Made by a program: the position numbers and the translations under genes. Source: Cryptomeria japonica (lineage: Eukaryota; Streptophyta; Pinopsida; Cupressales; Cupressaceae). From it: DNA of 64,000 nucleotides. Under the pieces are notes generated by a model. That model made no database searches. It saw nothing but the letters and a program-made list of their open reading frames with translations, and was not told the origin of the DNA. This document shows, one piece after another, positions 11,105 to 22,156 of the stretch. Position 1 is the first letter of the stretch. Each line of letters opens with the position of its first letter. The stretch is from the NCBI RefSeq assembly GCF_030272615.1, contig NC_081415.1, positions 627,851,240 to 627,915,239 on the forward strand. Reading direction: 5' to 3'.

Positions 11105-12090
11105 ACTTGATTCAAATTTGTCCTTTTCTTTTTCAACCCAAACTTCTTTTGATTCTTGCTTTTCTCCATTGTCACATTCTGATTTTATTTTGTCTTTGGT
11201 TCCAAAGATGACATTTTCCTCTTTTGTTTAGCTTCTCTAATCTTACAGTGTTTTGCAATGTGGCCCAAGTTTTGGTAATGGTATCATTTTACATTTACAT
11301 TGAATGATGAATTTGAAAAACCATTGTAGGACAAAGATACATTTCTCCTACACTCATAACTCATATGACAAACACCATTGCAACAACATCAAATGATATT
11401 TACATCTCTAAGAGCATAAAAAAGATTTCTACTTTCATAACTAGGAGGGGACCTGTGCATAAGTCTACATTTTGCAATTCTATGACCATAAGTATTACAT
11501 TTATAATAGTAGCCATGGAACTAAGGTACATACCAATCATTGTTGAATTCATTTGTCATTTATTTCCTTGGAGCAGCATAACTTGGTCTTCTTGATCTCT
11601 TCCTCATATCCTTGACTCTTATGAAACCTTCATCATCCATCTTTGCTTTTTCTTTTGGATTAGTATGACTGCTCTTTTTAATAGCAGCATATGTTTTCTT
11701 CTCAGTGGGCTTGCTGATAGTGAAAGTTTGTTCATTTCCATTCTTACTTGAAGAGACAAAATTTATCTCTTTATTTAGTGACTCCTTACTGGTAGAACAC
11801 TGACCAAAATCAAATCCAACTTTCTCTGTATCCTTTGAGTGCTTTTTCTTGTTCAACATTTTGTCCAATGCATTAGTGTTGCCCTCATACTTGATTCTCA
11901 CCTTCAAATCATCTTTGCACTTTTCAAGTTCCTTTCTGAGATTCATAATTTCTTCCTCCAACTTTTGATACTCCTATTAGTTTTTTTCTAAATCTGATTT
12001 TGTCACTTCATACATTCTTTTGGTTTCTTCCAACTAAGCAGCTATGGGAGCAAGATTGCTACTTTATCTTCAATATTCTTGTTTAGTAAG
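11105..12090 (-). pseudogene. Copia gag C-terminal region: coiled coil and zinc knuckle
   Basis: The frame 11961-11560 encodes a Glu/Lys-rich heptad-like segment (EEEIMNLRKELEKCKDDLKV), as in the extended gag tails of many plant Copia elements, then a basic RKRSRRPSYAAPRK end. Near 11490 the minus strand reads YYKCNTYGHRIAKC, a CCHC knuckle whose first Cys is Tyr. The upstream edge is cut by the insertion at 12091; upstream gag continues at 13662. Confidence 0.75.
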
Positions 12091-13661
12091 TGATGCGGAG
12101 CCCCAAGGAACAAAGGCTTCTCACACAAACTCACTTTACAAGACCCTAACTTAAGGTCTCAACATTCAAATTTTCTTAGACAACCCTGTCAACATCATGT
12201 TAGGACACTTCTAGACTCCCCTTTGTTCAATGGAGCCCCTTTTGATCCCTAAACAAGTCATTGAGATACAACTTCTCACATCAAGACTCTCCTTGACACC
12301 AACTCTCCTATAGTCACCTATGACCAACTTGGTTTATAAAAAATCCACCATCATAGAGAAATTATGGACCATATAGAGCCTCTTTTCCAACCCTAGAGAC
12401 ATTGACCACAACCAATACAACACCCTTTTGTTTGTATAGGTTCAATCAACGTGACTTGCCTTCTACAAGACACTTATTCCTTGTAGCCTTGTTTTTTAAT
12501 TTCAAGGAAAAACTTGGAAATCCTCCTAATGACACCACATACTCTTGAAAATTTTTGGTGTCTCCTTTTGTGACACAAAACACTTCCAAAACTCAAACCC
12601 CAACTCTTACATTTACGGGGTCAAACACTGCTGCTACAGGAGGCCTAATAGGGCTTTTAGGCCACTTTTACAGAGCAACCACACACCAATATCTTGATCC
12701 AATGACACCAATAGATAGTAAAGGTCTAAAAACATCCAAAAAAACCAATTAAACCATTATATAGGGTCCACCATTCCTTTTTAATCTCTGTACAATTTTT
12801 AACAATCAGTGTTAAAAAAACTGACTAGTCACATGAGGATGCCTAGCCTAGGGCTTGATCCCAAAATCCACCAGTTCAATGGCTCAATTGAAAACCTTAT
12901 AAATATTAAAGTAAATTTTATCCCCTACCATTCCTTTGAATTTGAGACAACTTGGCCTGAGGAAGGTGGGGTTAAGAAAGCATTTCCTTAGAAACCCCGG
13001 TTTTGGAGGGTTTTCAGACCGCCTATCACCAAAATGTAGATATCTCACTTGTTTCTTAGTATTTTCCTACCAAATAAAATCCAAATGAACCTCAAAATAG
13101 ATGAATATTCAAATCAATGATTTATCCTACACATGGAGTCCGTACAATGACCATACAAGCCACCGTTATAGTAAACTTTTTGAGTGTTTATTGAATTTGA
13201 TCACTATCATACATCAAAACTTCATCAAAACCTTCATCAAAACTTCATCAATCCTTCCTCCTCAACCTACAAGGACTTAAAAAATGCCTCTCCAACCTCC
13301 TCAACTGATTCCAACTGAAATTTTAATTAGGTAGCCATTGGAGGGAGATTAGTTACAAATTGACAACAAAAGTTGTCATCCAAACTTGACAACTTTGCAT
13401 GAAACTTGACAATCTCTGACTTTTGCCTATGTAACCTATTAGAATTCATCATAAACATTAAAAATAGGCCACATATGATCTAAAATATAATTATTTCCTC
13501 ATTTAGGCATTTTGGATGTCATTTGACCATGGTTGACCAAATAGGTCCTAAGAAGTTCACACTACAAAATGGCATCAAGGCCTTACATGGCTAGTCAAAA
13601 CAAAATGAATGGTCTTGACCATATTACAACTCAAAAACATTAAAAGAAACTATAAACACCT
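12091..13661. mobile_element. Solo-LTR-like insertion in Copia gag
   Basis: About 1.57 kb of non-coding sequence interrupts gag between minus-strand residues DYLSNEDS (13671) and LTKQEY (12083). It starts TGATGCGGAGCCCC, close to the TGATGCAGAGCCC start of the chromodomain-Gypsy LTR at 29498, and shares features with that LTR (a 'gacaac...agttgtca' region). Flanking 5-mers are GTAAG (12086-12090) and CTAAG (13662-13666), one mismatch. The right terminus reads CACCT rather than CA, so the end is mutated or misplaced. No ORF with a domain lies inside. Confidence 0.65.
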
Positions 13662-14895
13662 CTAAGAGTCTTCATTGCTCAAATAGTCTTCAAAGTCTGC
13701 AAGGTGCTCTTGCACTAGTAAGTCATGCTCTTTTATGACAAACTTCTTGTATTTCTTGAACTCTTTTCTTACTTTGTCAAGTTCTTCAAGACCATTAAAT
13801 AATTCTCCTTCAAGGTCAACCACATCATTTGAATCTTCTTCCTCAATTTCATCTAAATTTTCAAATTGAACACCCCTATGTTTCTCATTAAGTATCTCTT
13901 GAGCCATGAAGACATTAGTTTGTTTTTCATCTTCACTGCATTCCTCAACTGACTCACTTTCATCATCAGAGACATCACTATCAATTGAGTAAATAACTTT
14001 CTTCTTTTGAAAGTTTCTTCTTCTTGGTTTATAAAACCTTTTACCCTTATCCTTAACAACTTCCACATTATTATTTTCCTTCTTCTTATAGGGACACTTG
14101 GCAATAAATTTTTTTATTTTACCACTATCAAAGAATTTGAACAGTAGCTTTCCTCTATACCCACCTGATCCTTTCTTGAGATTTCTAGCAAAGTTAGCTT
14201 CAACAATATCTGATTCATCTTCTTCCTCATTGGTAGCTTGATCTTTTCCTTTCTTTGTGGAAGTAAATGCAACCTCTCTCTTTGTAGATTCAATGCCTAC
14301 TATCCTCATTTCATATGCTGATAAGGAACCAAATAATTCATCCATAGAGAAGGTTTTAAAATCTTTATCTTCCTCAATAGTAGAGACCTTTGTGTCATAC
14401 TTTGGATTGAGAGATTTGAGTACCTTTTTTACAATAACTTCATCTTTGACTTCTTCACTGAGTTCTCTTATGGTATTAACAATCTTATTTACCCTTTTCA
14501 AATAATCTGATATCTTCTCTTCTTCCTTCATTTTTTAGACCTTCAAACTGAGCTCTAAGATTTTGCATCTTAGCTTCCTCCACTTTGACATCTCCTTCAT
14601 CTATTCTTTGTAGCTTGTCACAAGTTTCTTTGGTAGATTTGCAATGCATAACTTTTACAAATTTTAAGTCTGATAGACCACTAAGAATAGCATTCTTTTC
14701 TTTAACATTGTATTCATATTCCTTCTTGGCATCTGGATCAGTAGGAGGAGTTGCTGGAACAATGTATCCATTCACCATAGACATCCAGACATCACATCGA
14801 AGAGAAGACAAGTAGGTCTCCATTCTTCTACTCTAGAAGGCATAATTGGTGCCATCAAAATTTGGTGCATTATCAAAGGATTCATTCCTACTCAT
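13662..14895 (-). pseudogene. Copia gag N-terminal region
   Basis: The start is the ATG at 14895-14893 (MSRNESFDNAPNFDGTNYAF), the usual FxGTNYxxW opening of plant Copia gag, with a TAG two residues later than NYA. It continues METYLSSLRCDVW, then KSTKETCDKLQ, matching the UBN2-type gag fold. A second frame (14531-13662) carries the acidic linker and a ruined zinc knuckle (FKFFDSGKIKKFIAKC: Cys, Cys and His positions replaced). It ends at the 12091-13661 insertion. Confidence 0.88.
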
Positions 14896-14955
14896 TTTAT
14901 TCACAAAGAAGGATCTACCCAAGATAGAGAAAGATTTAACTACAAGAGAACCTAT

Positions 14956-14968
14956 GGTTCTGATACCA
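14956..14968 (-). other. Copia primer-binding site (tRNA-iMet)
   Basis: The minus strand reads TGGTATCAGAACC, two bases inside the LTR that begins at 14971. The first nine bases match the initiator-Met tRNA complement. Confidence 0.88.
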
Positions 14969-15361
14969 ATTGAAGAACACAAATGATCACTGAGAGGGAG
15001 GGGGTTGAATGAATGATAATCATAAATTTAAAACTTTAAAACAAATTGTTATCACAAATAAGAGAACTAATCAAAGAACTTGCAAACAAGAGGCAAACAC
15101 ATAACACATAGATATACGAGGAAAAACCTCAGTGAGAAATGTTGCTAGAGACTACTGCTCCAATCCAACCTGACAATGGAAAACTGATTACAATATGTTC
15201 TAGGGAACTAACCCAAGGAGCACCAACCCCTGATTTTATGAGCACCAACCCAAAGGAACACCAACCCCTGATTTTATGAGCACCTACTCAAAGGAGCACC
15301 TACCCTTGATCTAAGCACGCACTAAGAGATTTATGATGATTCAATAAATAATTTGATACTA

Positions 15362-15366
15362 TAGAG
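15362..15366. repeat. Target-site duplication TAGAG (left; partner 22157-22161)
   Basis: TAGAG directly precedes the nested element's TGTTGG terminus and directly follows its CCAACA terminus at 22157-22161. The unbroken Copia LTR has a single TAGAG at the same place. Confidence 0.95.
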
Positions 15367-16264
15367 TGTTGGTTTTTGACACTCTATTGGTTGGTTTCAC
15401 TATGTTGTCATTGATGGCAACATGATTTTGTGTTTCGGCTTCATATGGTGTACCGACAAGCACTTCACAGATTCTACACCGGCACCGACAGGTCAGAAAG
15501 ATTTATTTGGTTATCAACAATGCAAGCCAACATGGTATAGTAAAGGTTATCGATATTGTAGGCCGACATATCTTGGATCTTGCATCGACAACTTGTTTTA
15601 ATGTTTATATCTGGCCGACATGTAATCTGATATTATATATATCTTTGTAAGCCGACATAAGGAATAAAAGTTGTATAGGGTATATAGGGAAGATTGATTA
15701 GATCATTTTGATAGAATAAGAATATGGATGTAATGGAATGGATATGCGAATGTAATTATTCAAAGAGATTATGTATGTGAGGAATTTATTATAAGGGTTA
15801 TTTTGATAAAGGGTTTAGGGTTTTAGATCAGAACAGAGAGAGCTTAAACCAAAACTGTATTCTAGCATAGAAGATGCTATCTTAGCAGTTCACACTTCTC
15901 TGGATTGTTGTCTATAATTTTATGTAGTCAACGAGTCTCCTATTGTAATTGAACAATGTGCTCTAAGCTGTAAGCCTTCCTGTAAGTGCAGGCCCATCAT
16001 ATATTGTAATATCTCTTCATATGGCTAGTGGATTGAGAATGTGGGTTACAAATCCCACTGTGGTTTTTCCTCATTGAGGTTTTCCACGTATAAATCTGTG
16101 TTATGGTTGTCATTTATGTGTTTGGCTTATTGGTTGCTTTACTTCTTTCAATTCTATTTATACTGGTATACCTGTTGGTGTATGAATGTTTTGTTAAGGA
16201 TAAAATCTACCATTCCGGTATAACACTAATTCACCCCCCCTCTCAGTGTTATTGGTTTCCAACA
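15367..16264 (+). repeat. 5' LTR of the nested element
   Basis: 898 bp, TG...CA. Compared with the 3' copy it has scattered substitutions from the start (ggtttttgac against ggcaattgac) and lacks about a dozen bases near 15610, so the two LTRs have diverged clearly since insertion. No gene inside. Confidence 0.93.
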
Positions 16265-16266
16265 AT

Positions 16267-16279
16267 TGGTATCAGATCC
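16267..16279 (+). other. Primer-binding site of the nested element
   Basis: TGGTATCAGATCC, two bases after the LTR. It matches initiator-Met tRNA priming with a G-to-T change near the end. Confidence 0.85.
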
Positions 16280-16338
16280 TTGTGCCTCAGAGGAAGTTTA
16301 ATAGCTTGAGGAAGATCCTAAAACCGGAATCATTGAAT

Positions 16339-17455
16339 ATGGCTTTGGAGAAGTAGCTTGAGATGACACTTGAAGATTATGATGTTGAAAGGTTGAAGAG
16401 CTTAAAGCTAGAAGATGAATTAAATTCTGCTAAGGAATTCATTCTTGTCCTACAAGAGAGGCTATCATCTATTCAAGCTAGGAGGAAGGAACTTTTGCAA
16501 AATTAGGTTGATGAGGAGAAAAATGCACTTAAGGAGCAATGTCAAAAATTGAGTCAGGAGAACATGGTTATGAAGAATGAAATGCAAGTTATAAGTTTGA
16601 GAATGTCTAAAGAGATTGAGGACAAAAATAAAAAAAGAAGAAAATCTTGTTGTGTCCCTAAAGAACAAATTTGAAGAATGTGGTAGGTTGGTTCATGAAA
16701 ATAATACGTTGAGAACTTATTTGGTACAATCCTAGAGTAATGAGCAAGAGCTTGAGAGACAAATGATAATACTAAGAGAAGATTTAACTACTACAAGTGA
16801 GTACAAAGAAAAAATCAAGATCAGTCCAACACAAATTGATGAGTTATTGAAAAGACAGAGGCTAATTGGAGATTCCAGTGGACTTGGATTTGAGCAAGGA
16901 CAGAGTTTTGGTACCGCTAATCAAGATCAAAACCATAAGGCACCGGTAAGGAAATTCAATGCTTATAAATTCAATGGTAGATGTTTTTTTTGCAATAGAT
17001 TTGGTCACATGGCTAGGCAATGTAGAAATAGAGAAAATAAGAACCCTGATTCTACTAATGGTAAATGTTCTAAATGCAATAAAATTGGTCATAAGACAAA
17101 AGATTGTAGAATGAATGTAACATTCCATGCTTGTGGAAAATTTGGACATATGGCTAATCAGTGTAGGTCAAGAAATTTCACCATTTTTAGAAAAGTAATT
17201 CAAAAGAACAATGTTACATGTTATGCATGTAATGAAGTTGGACGTATTGCTAAGTTTTGTAGAAGCACAAATCCACTAGTTAGTAATGGAGGATCAAATG
17301 AAAAAGGAAAAGAGAAGGTTAGTGAAATCTGGCAAGATCATACTCAGAGATGGGCTAGGAAGACTGAAGAGCAATCATCAGATGGGAATGTCTCGGTTAC
17401 TTATCCAACAAAAGAGGTTGTTCTTGCACTGACAATGAGCTCATCTGGTAACTAA
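16339..17455 (+). pseudogene. Gag-like protein with coiled coil and four zinc knuckles (two damaged)
   Basis: It begins at ATG 16339 (MALEK then a TAG) and runs as a Glu/Lys/Leu-rich coiled coil (LKSLKLEDELNSAKEF and following). A frameshift lies near 16630, then a clean 230-codon frame at 16763-17455. That frame has two perfect CX2CX4HX4C knuckles, CFFCNRFGHMARQC (about 16983) and CSKCNKIGHKTKDC (about 17065). A third lacks its first Cys (FHACGKFGHMANQC) and a fourth has Arg for His (CYACNEVGRIAKFC). A nucleic-acid-binding nucleocapsid-like role is inferred. The unusual point is four knuckles in series with no capsid domain that I recognise. Confidence 0.82.
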
Positions 17456-17484
17456 GGCAAATGCCTTAGGGGTAGACAAAATTC

Positions 17485-20400
17485 ATGAAGATGTTGCATA
17501 TGCCCCGTGAAGAGGTTCTGGAAGATGTTCCAGATATTAGAGAGGATTATCTGGCATGGATATGTTCTTAGCAAGATCCGGTATCTTTCACCAACAGTAA
17601 TTTATGTCAATGGAAGTTTAGGGTTTTCTCTCAAAGGAGAAAAGGTCAAATACACTTCATTGTTAATCACCCTACATTTAGAGGGATTTCAGAGCGATTC
17701 AGAGTGACTAAGTGTATTCAGAGGCAATCAGATTTCTTCTTGAGCGATTTCACCGATGTCTGGAAGAATTTATTGAAAGTTTTCACCAAGAACGATAAAA
17801 GGTATTTATCTTTAAACATGGAAGCAAGATCATCTTCTATTCCTATTTTTGTTGTAAACCCAAATGTCATGGAAGTCAAGGACTGACCCTAGACCAATTT
17901 TCAAGTGGTATTCACATGTAGCGACCCAAGAAGATTCAGTTGGAGCATTTTATCGAGTTCCAGAGGGAGTTGTGTATGTAGAGGATGTTAGGTAATATAT
18001 CCACTATCATATAGAGGCCTTAGCAACTCCAGAGATCAAGGGAATGTATATGGGTGAACTAAATATGGAAAGATAAAACTGGCATATAAACATATTGAAG
18101 AACTAGGGTTTATAGACATTTTGGATATTCTAGAGTTTGAGGATGAGATAATTAGATATGTACTGAGCAGAGTACATGGGGAATTCATATGGTTGGATAG
18201 ACCTTACAAAATCACTAAGGAAGCCATCCGGGCAATTACTGGTTTGTCATCGGTAGGGCAACATCCAGATAAGAAATTTTCAAATGACTTCATGAGGAAG
18301 ATCACCAATGCTACATTTGATAAGAGATCCATGAAAGTGAGCACCATCACTGATATTGACATCAAATTTGGAAGCATGATTATCGGATATAAGGTAACTC
18401 AGTCAAACTGACTGAATTCTATTTCCAGTTCCCGCATTTTGGTTGCATATAAAATGATGAGAGAATGTAAAGTTAGATCTTTGTAGTTGGATGTTTGATG
18501 AGTTGTTAACCAACTAAGGAAAGATTAAGGGTGAGAAGAAGGGCACTTTCTAGTATGGGAATTTGTTAGTCTTCTTAATGGTATATTTTTTGAATGATAC
18601 ACCTGATTTTGGTAGGAAACAATGGGATTTTGACATTATGGTAGGAAGACAATTAAAACAGTCAATTGTTGCATTAGGAAGCAAGAGAGATGATAAGATA
18701 TGGGGTTACTTTAAGGCATTTCAAAAATATATGAGGTCTAGGGTAAGGGTACTTGAGAATATAGTAGAGAAATACTCTACCGACATACATTTCATGGTAA
18801 AGAAGGATGAGACTCTCATGGAAGCAATTAAGCCCCAAAAGATTTGGATTGAAGAAATGGGCTGTGAGGTAGATGCACAGATTCTTGATGCCTCTGCAAA
18901 AATGCTAATTGATGCACCAATAGATGAGGCAGAGAAGCCCTGTGGAACTGCACAACAGAAGACTCTAGAGGTTGAAATAGAGTTCAACTGGAAGAAAAAA
19001 GAGAAACAAGAAGGAAAACTAAGTAAATTTGTATAGAAGGTCTCAAAGGACATCAAGGCACTCATTAATGTTGTCCCAGAGAAAAGTAGAAAGAGGAAGA
19101 ATCTGGAAGTTAATATTGAACCTTTTACTGTTGAATTTAAATCAGAGGATGATACTCCGTTAGCATTCAAGAGGGTTGTTAGGAAGAAACCAAAGCAAAC
19201 ACAAGTGGAAGCAAAGAAGCAACCGGTTAGGAAGGTCACAATCAAGCTATCGACACAAAAGAAATCACCTAAAGCTACACCTACAACTGCATCTGGTACT
19301 GTCAAGAGGAAGAAGAAGGATGACACTGATTCTGATAAGATTTCACCTAAGACTTGTGCAGAAATTGTAGATGAAATTACAAAAGATGGCATATTGAAGA
19401 ATGTTAAATTTTATTATGAAAACTTAGAGGATGATGAACAAAGAGAGGTAGAAGAAGGAGTCTTATTATACTTAGATATCTATAAGAAAGCCTTAATAGA
19501 GATAGAAAATCAAATACTAACGGAGTTATATAACATGTTGGATGCTAGAAGATTATCTGCTATGCAAGAGGATAAACACATTAAAATGCAAGAACTACTA
19601 GCTATTTGTGTTACTATAACTCTAGATGAAATGGATAAGACAATTGAGGCAACTGACAGAAAGGTCTTCAATAGTAAACATAGGATAACTAGCCTGATGC
19701 TAGGTAGAGTGAATGAAGTAATAAAAGAAGATTAGAAGGCATGGATTAAATTTTTGGGAGAACATAGAGGATTCTTTACTTCACTGAAGACCAAGACAGA
19801 TATTGTAGATACCTCAGTTGAAGGGAAAGAAAAGGGGATTATGGGTACTTCACCCTCAATTTTGAAAAATATTAAGATAGTGGAAATTGAGCCACTGGTA
19901 AATAAAGATGTACAAACAAATACTCAAATACCGGTTAATACAAAGAATGCTGTACATGATACTAATATTGAGGACAATTGTCTGAAGGATACTAATGTAT
20001 AGGTTGAGGATATTGTTCCTACAGAGGAACCAATAGTTACGCAGACTGCACCAAGTGGCAAAGCCACCGGTGTAAGTGAGGAGGTAATAAAGGATAAAAT
20101 ATCAAAGGAGAAAACAGATCAATCCGGCAAGGAACTAGTTGTTGGCCCATCATTATTGACAATTGACACTTCTTAGGTAGAAAAGAAAACCATCACATAA
20201 ATGAGTCCCACTGAACTAATGATGATGACTGCTCGGAAACTAATGAAAGAAGGAAGTACAGACAAGGGGATTATAGATCAATCAATCAATGTTCTACACA
20301 GATTGGTCCTAGACTGTAAGATTGAAAATGAAGTGAGTCCTTATAGAAAGGTAATCACTGAGCACATATCAAAAGACTATCAATCCTTACAACAAATCTC

Positions 20401-20971
20401 TAACCGGTAAGCATTAGAAATATTTACTCAGGCTAAGAGAGTCACTTTTGATAAGGTAATTGAGACAGAGAAGAAAAAGATTGAGGAGAAGATAATTCTA
20501 ATAGAAAATTCTTTGAAACAATGTACACATATATATAGGGGGTGTTGCAATACTGAAATACTTACAACAAATGTAGATAAAAAGATAAAAGAGATTTGGG
20601 AGAAAATTGCTAGTATTGCTAACTCTTTTGATGGATTAATTTAATTGACTACATCAATTGATGGTCAAATTTTGATTTTGGAGAATCAAATTTTTGCTCT
20701 TGAGAAGGAAAGAGATAAAATAATTCAGAGAGCCAGAAGTCTGAGAGGTTTGGTGAGTCCAAGATTGGATTCACTTTATGTACATAAGAATGAATGCATG
20801 GATATGCTGGGAAAGCCCACACCAACAAAGGTAAATGAGAAAGAATCTTTTGGACATTTATTGAGTGGACTTGTATCTATTTCTGACACATTCAAAACTA
20901 GTTGGGATACTTATGTGGAGTTACTCGAGAAAGATTATCCAGAAATTTTGAAATTGGTCAAGCTCTGGTAA
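17485..20971 (+). pseudogene. Long unknown coding region carried by the nested LTR element
   Basis: A chain of same-strand open stretches (17507-17707, 17704-17886, 18121-18411, 18563-19036, 19205-19735, 19754-20002, 20201-20410, 20645-20971) separated by single stops or shifts reads as one decayed protein of about 1100 codons. The N-terminal half has a folded look: KCIQRQSDFFLSDF (about 17710), then AYKHIEELGF, YVLSRVHGEFIWLDRPYKIT (about 18150-18210) and KEAIRAITGLSSVGQ. The C-terminal half is Lys/Glu-rich and predicted coiled coil (for example LENQIFALEKERDKI, 20683). It is not protease, RT or integrase. The ITKEAIRAITGL rhythm faintly recalls plant mobile domain proteins, but I do not claim homology. 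I do not recognise the family with certainty. Confidence 0.6.
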
Positions 20972-21230
20972 GACATTTTTGGAGGTATTCAGTATACAAT
21001 TCTTATTCTTTGACATTCTTTTTACAATTCTTTTTGGGCATTGATGTCAAAGGGGGAGTATTATAGATGTGAAAAAGAATAAAAGAATTGCATGCATTAG
21101 GGGGAGTTACAAAATTTTGGATTTTTTGGAGATATGGAGTATTTTACATATTCAACTCAGGGGGAGCAGGGTAGGATGAAACCGACAGATGGAACCATGA
21201 CCATTTTTCACATGAGTGTTGCCATCAATG

Positions 21231-21244
21231 CCAAAGGGGGAGAT
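21231..21244 (+). other. Polypurine tract of the nested element
   Basis: ccaaagggggagat lies immediately before the 3' LTR start TGTTGG at 21245. The upstream 200 bases also contain 'caaagggggagt' and 'tagggggagtt' near 21045-21110, possible secondary purine tracts. Confidence 0.87.
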
Positions 21245-22156
21245 TGTTGGCAATTGACACTCTATTGGTTGGTTTTACTATGTTGTCATTGATGGAAACA
21301 TGATTTTGTGTTCCAGCTTCATATGGTGTACCGACAAGCACTTCACGGATTCTACACCGGCATCGACAGGTCATAAATATTTCTTTGGTCACTAGCAATG
21401 TAGGCTGACATGGTATAGTAAAGGTTATCGGTATTGGAGGCCAACATATCTTGGATACGGCATTGGCAACTTGTTTTAATGTTTATACATTTGTGATATC
21501 TAGTTGACATGTAATCTGATATTGTATATATCTTTGTAAGCTGACATAAGGCATAAAATTTGTACAGGGTATATAGGGCAGATTGATTAGATCATTTTGA
21601 TAGAATAAGAATATGGATGTAATGGAATGGATATGTGAATGTAATTATTTAGAGAGATTATGTATATGAGGAATTCATTGTAAGGGTTATTCTAGTAAAG
21701 GGTTTAGGGTTTTAGATCGGAACAGACAAAGCTTAAACTGGAACTATATTCTGGCATATAAGATGCTATCTTAGTAATTCACACTTCTCCGGATTGTTGT
21801 CTAGAATTTTATGTAGTCAGTGAGGCTCCTATTGTGACTGAGTAGTGTGCTCTAGGTTGTAAGCCTTCTTGCAAGTGTAGGCTTATCATATATTGTAATA
21901 TCTCTTCATATGGCCAGTGGATTGATATTGTGGGTCACAAATCCCACCGTGGTTTTTCCTCATTGAGTTTTTCCACATATAAATCTATTTGTTATGGTTC
22001 TCATTTAAGTGTTTGGCTTATTGGTTTCTTTACTTATTTCAATTTTTTTTATACTAGTATACCAGTTGGTGTATGAATGTTTTGTTAAGGCTAAAATCTA
22101 CCATTTTGGTATAACATTGATTCACCTCCCCTTGTCAGTGTTATTGGTTTCCAACA
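21245..22156 (+). repeat. 3' LTR of the nested element
   Basis: 912 bp; direct repeat of 15367-16264, ending CCAACA, followed by target duplication TAGAG and then the resumed Copia LTR. Confidence 0.93.

Larger units (their letters stand above)
15367..22156 (+). mobile_element. Nested non-autonomous LTR element with gag-like and unknown ORFs but no pol
   Basis: LTRs lie at 15367-16264 (898 bp) and 21245-22156 (912 bp); both start TGTTGG and end CCAACA. A perfect target duplication TAGAG flanks it (15362-15366 and 22157-22161). A tRNA-iMet-like primer-binding site (16267-16279) and a polypurine tract (21231-21244) are present. The roughly 5-kb interior encodes a zinc-knuckle protein and then a long unfamiliar coding region. 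I find no protease, RT, RNase H or integrase motif in any frame. The layout resembles TR-GAG or LARD-type non-autonomous elements, which depend on proteins supplied in trans. Confidence 0.93.

Noticed and set aside
12555-12991. Short + strand frames in the solo-LTR-like insert
   Set aside because: 60-65 codons, no motif, within non-coding LTR-like sequence.
18721-19392. 223-codon minus-strand open frame, Phe/Ser-rich
   Set aside because: It is antisense to the Lys/Glu-rich coding region of the nested element (TTT/CTT complements of AAA/AAG codons), has no motif and no supporting context.
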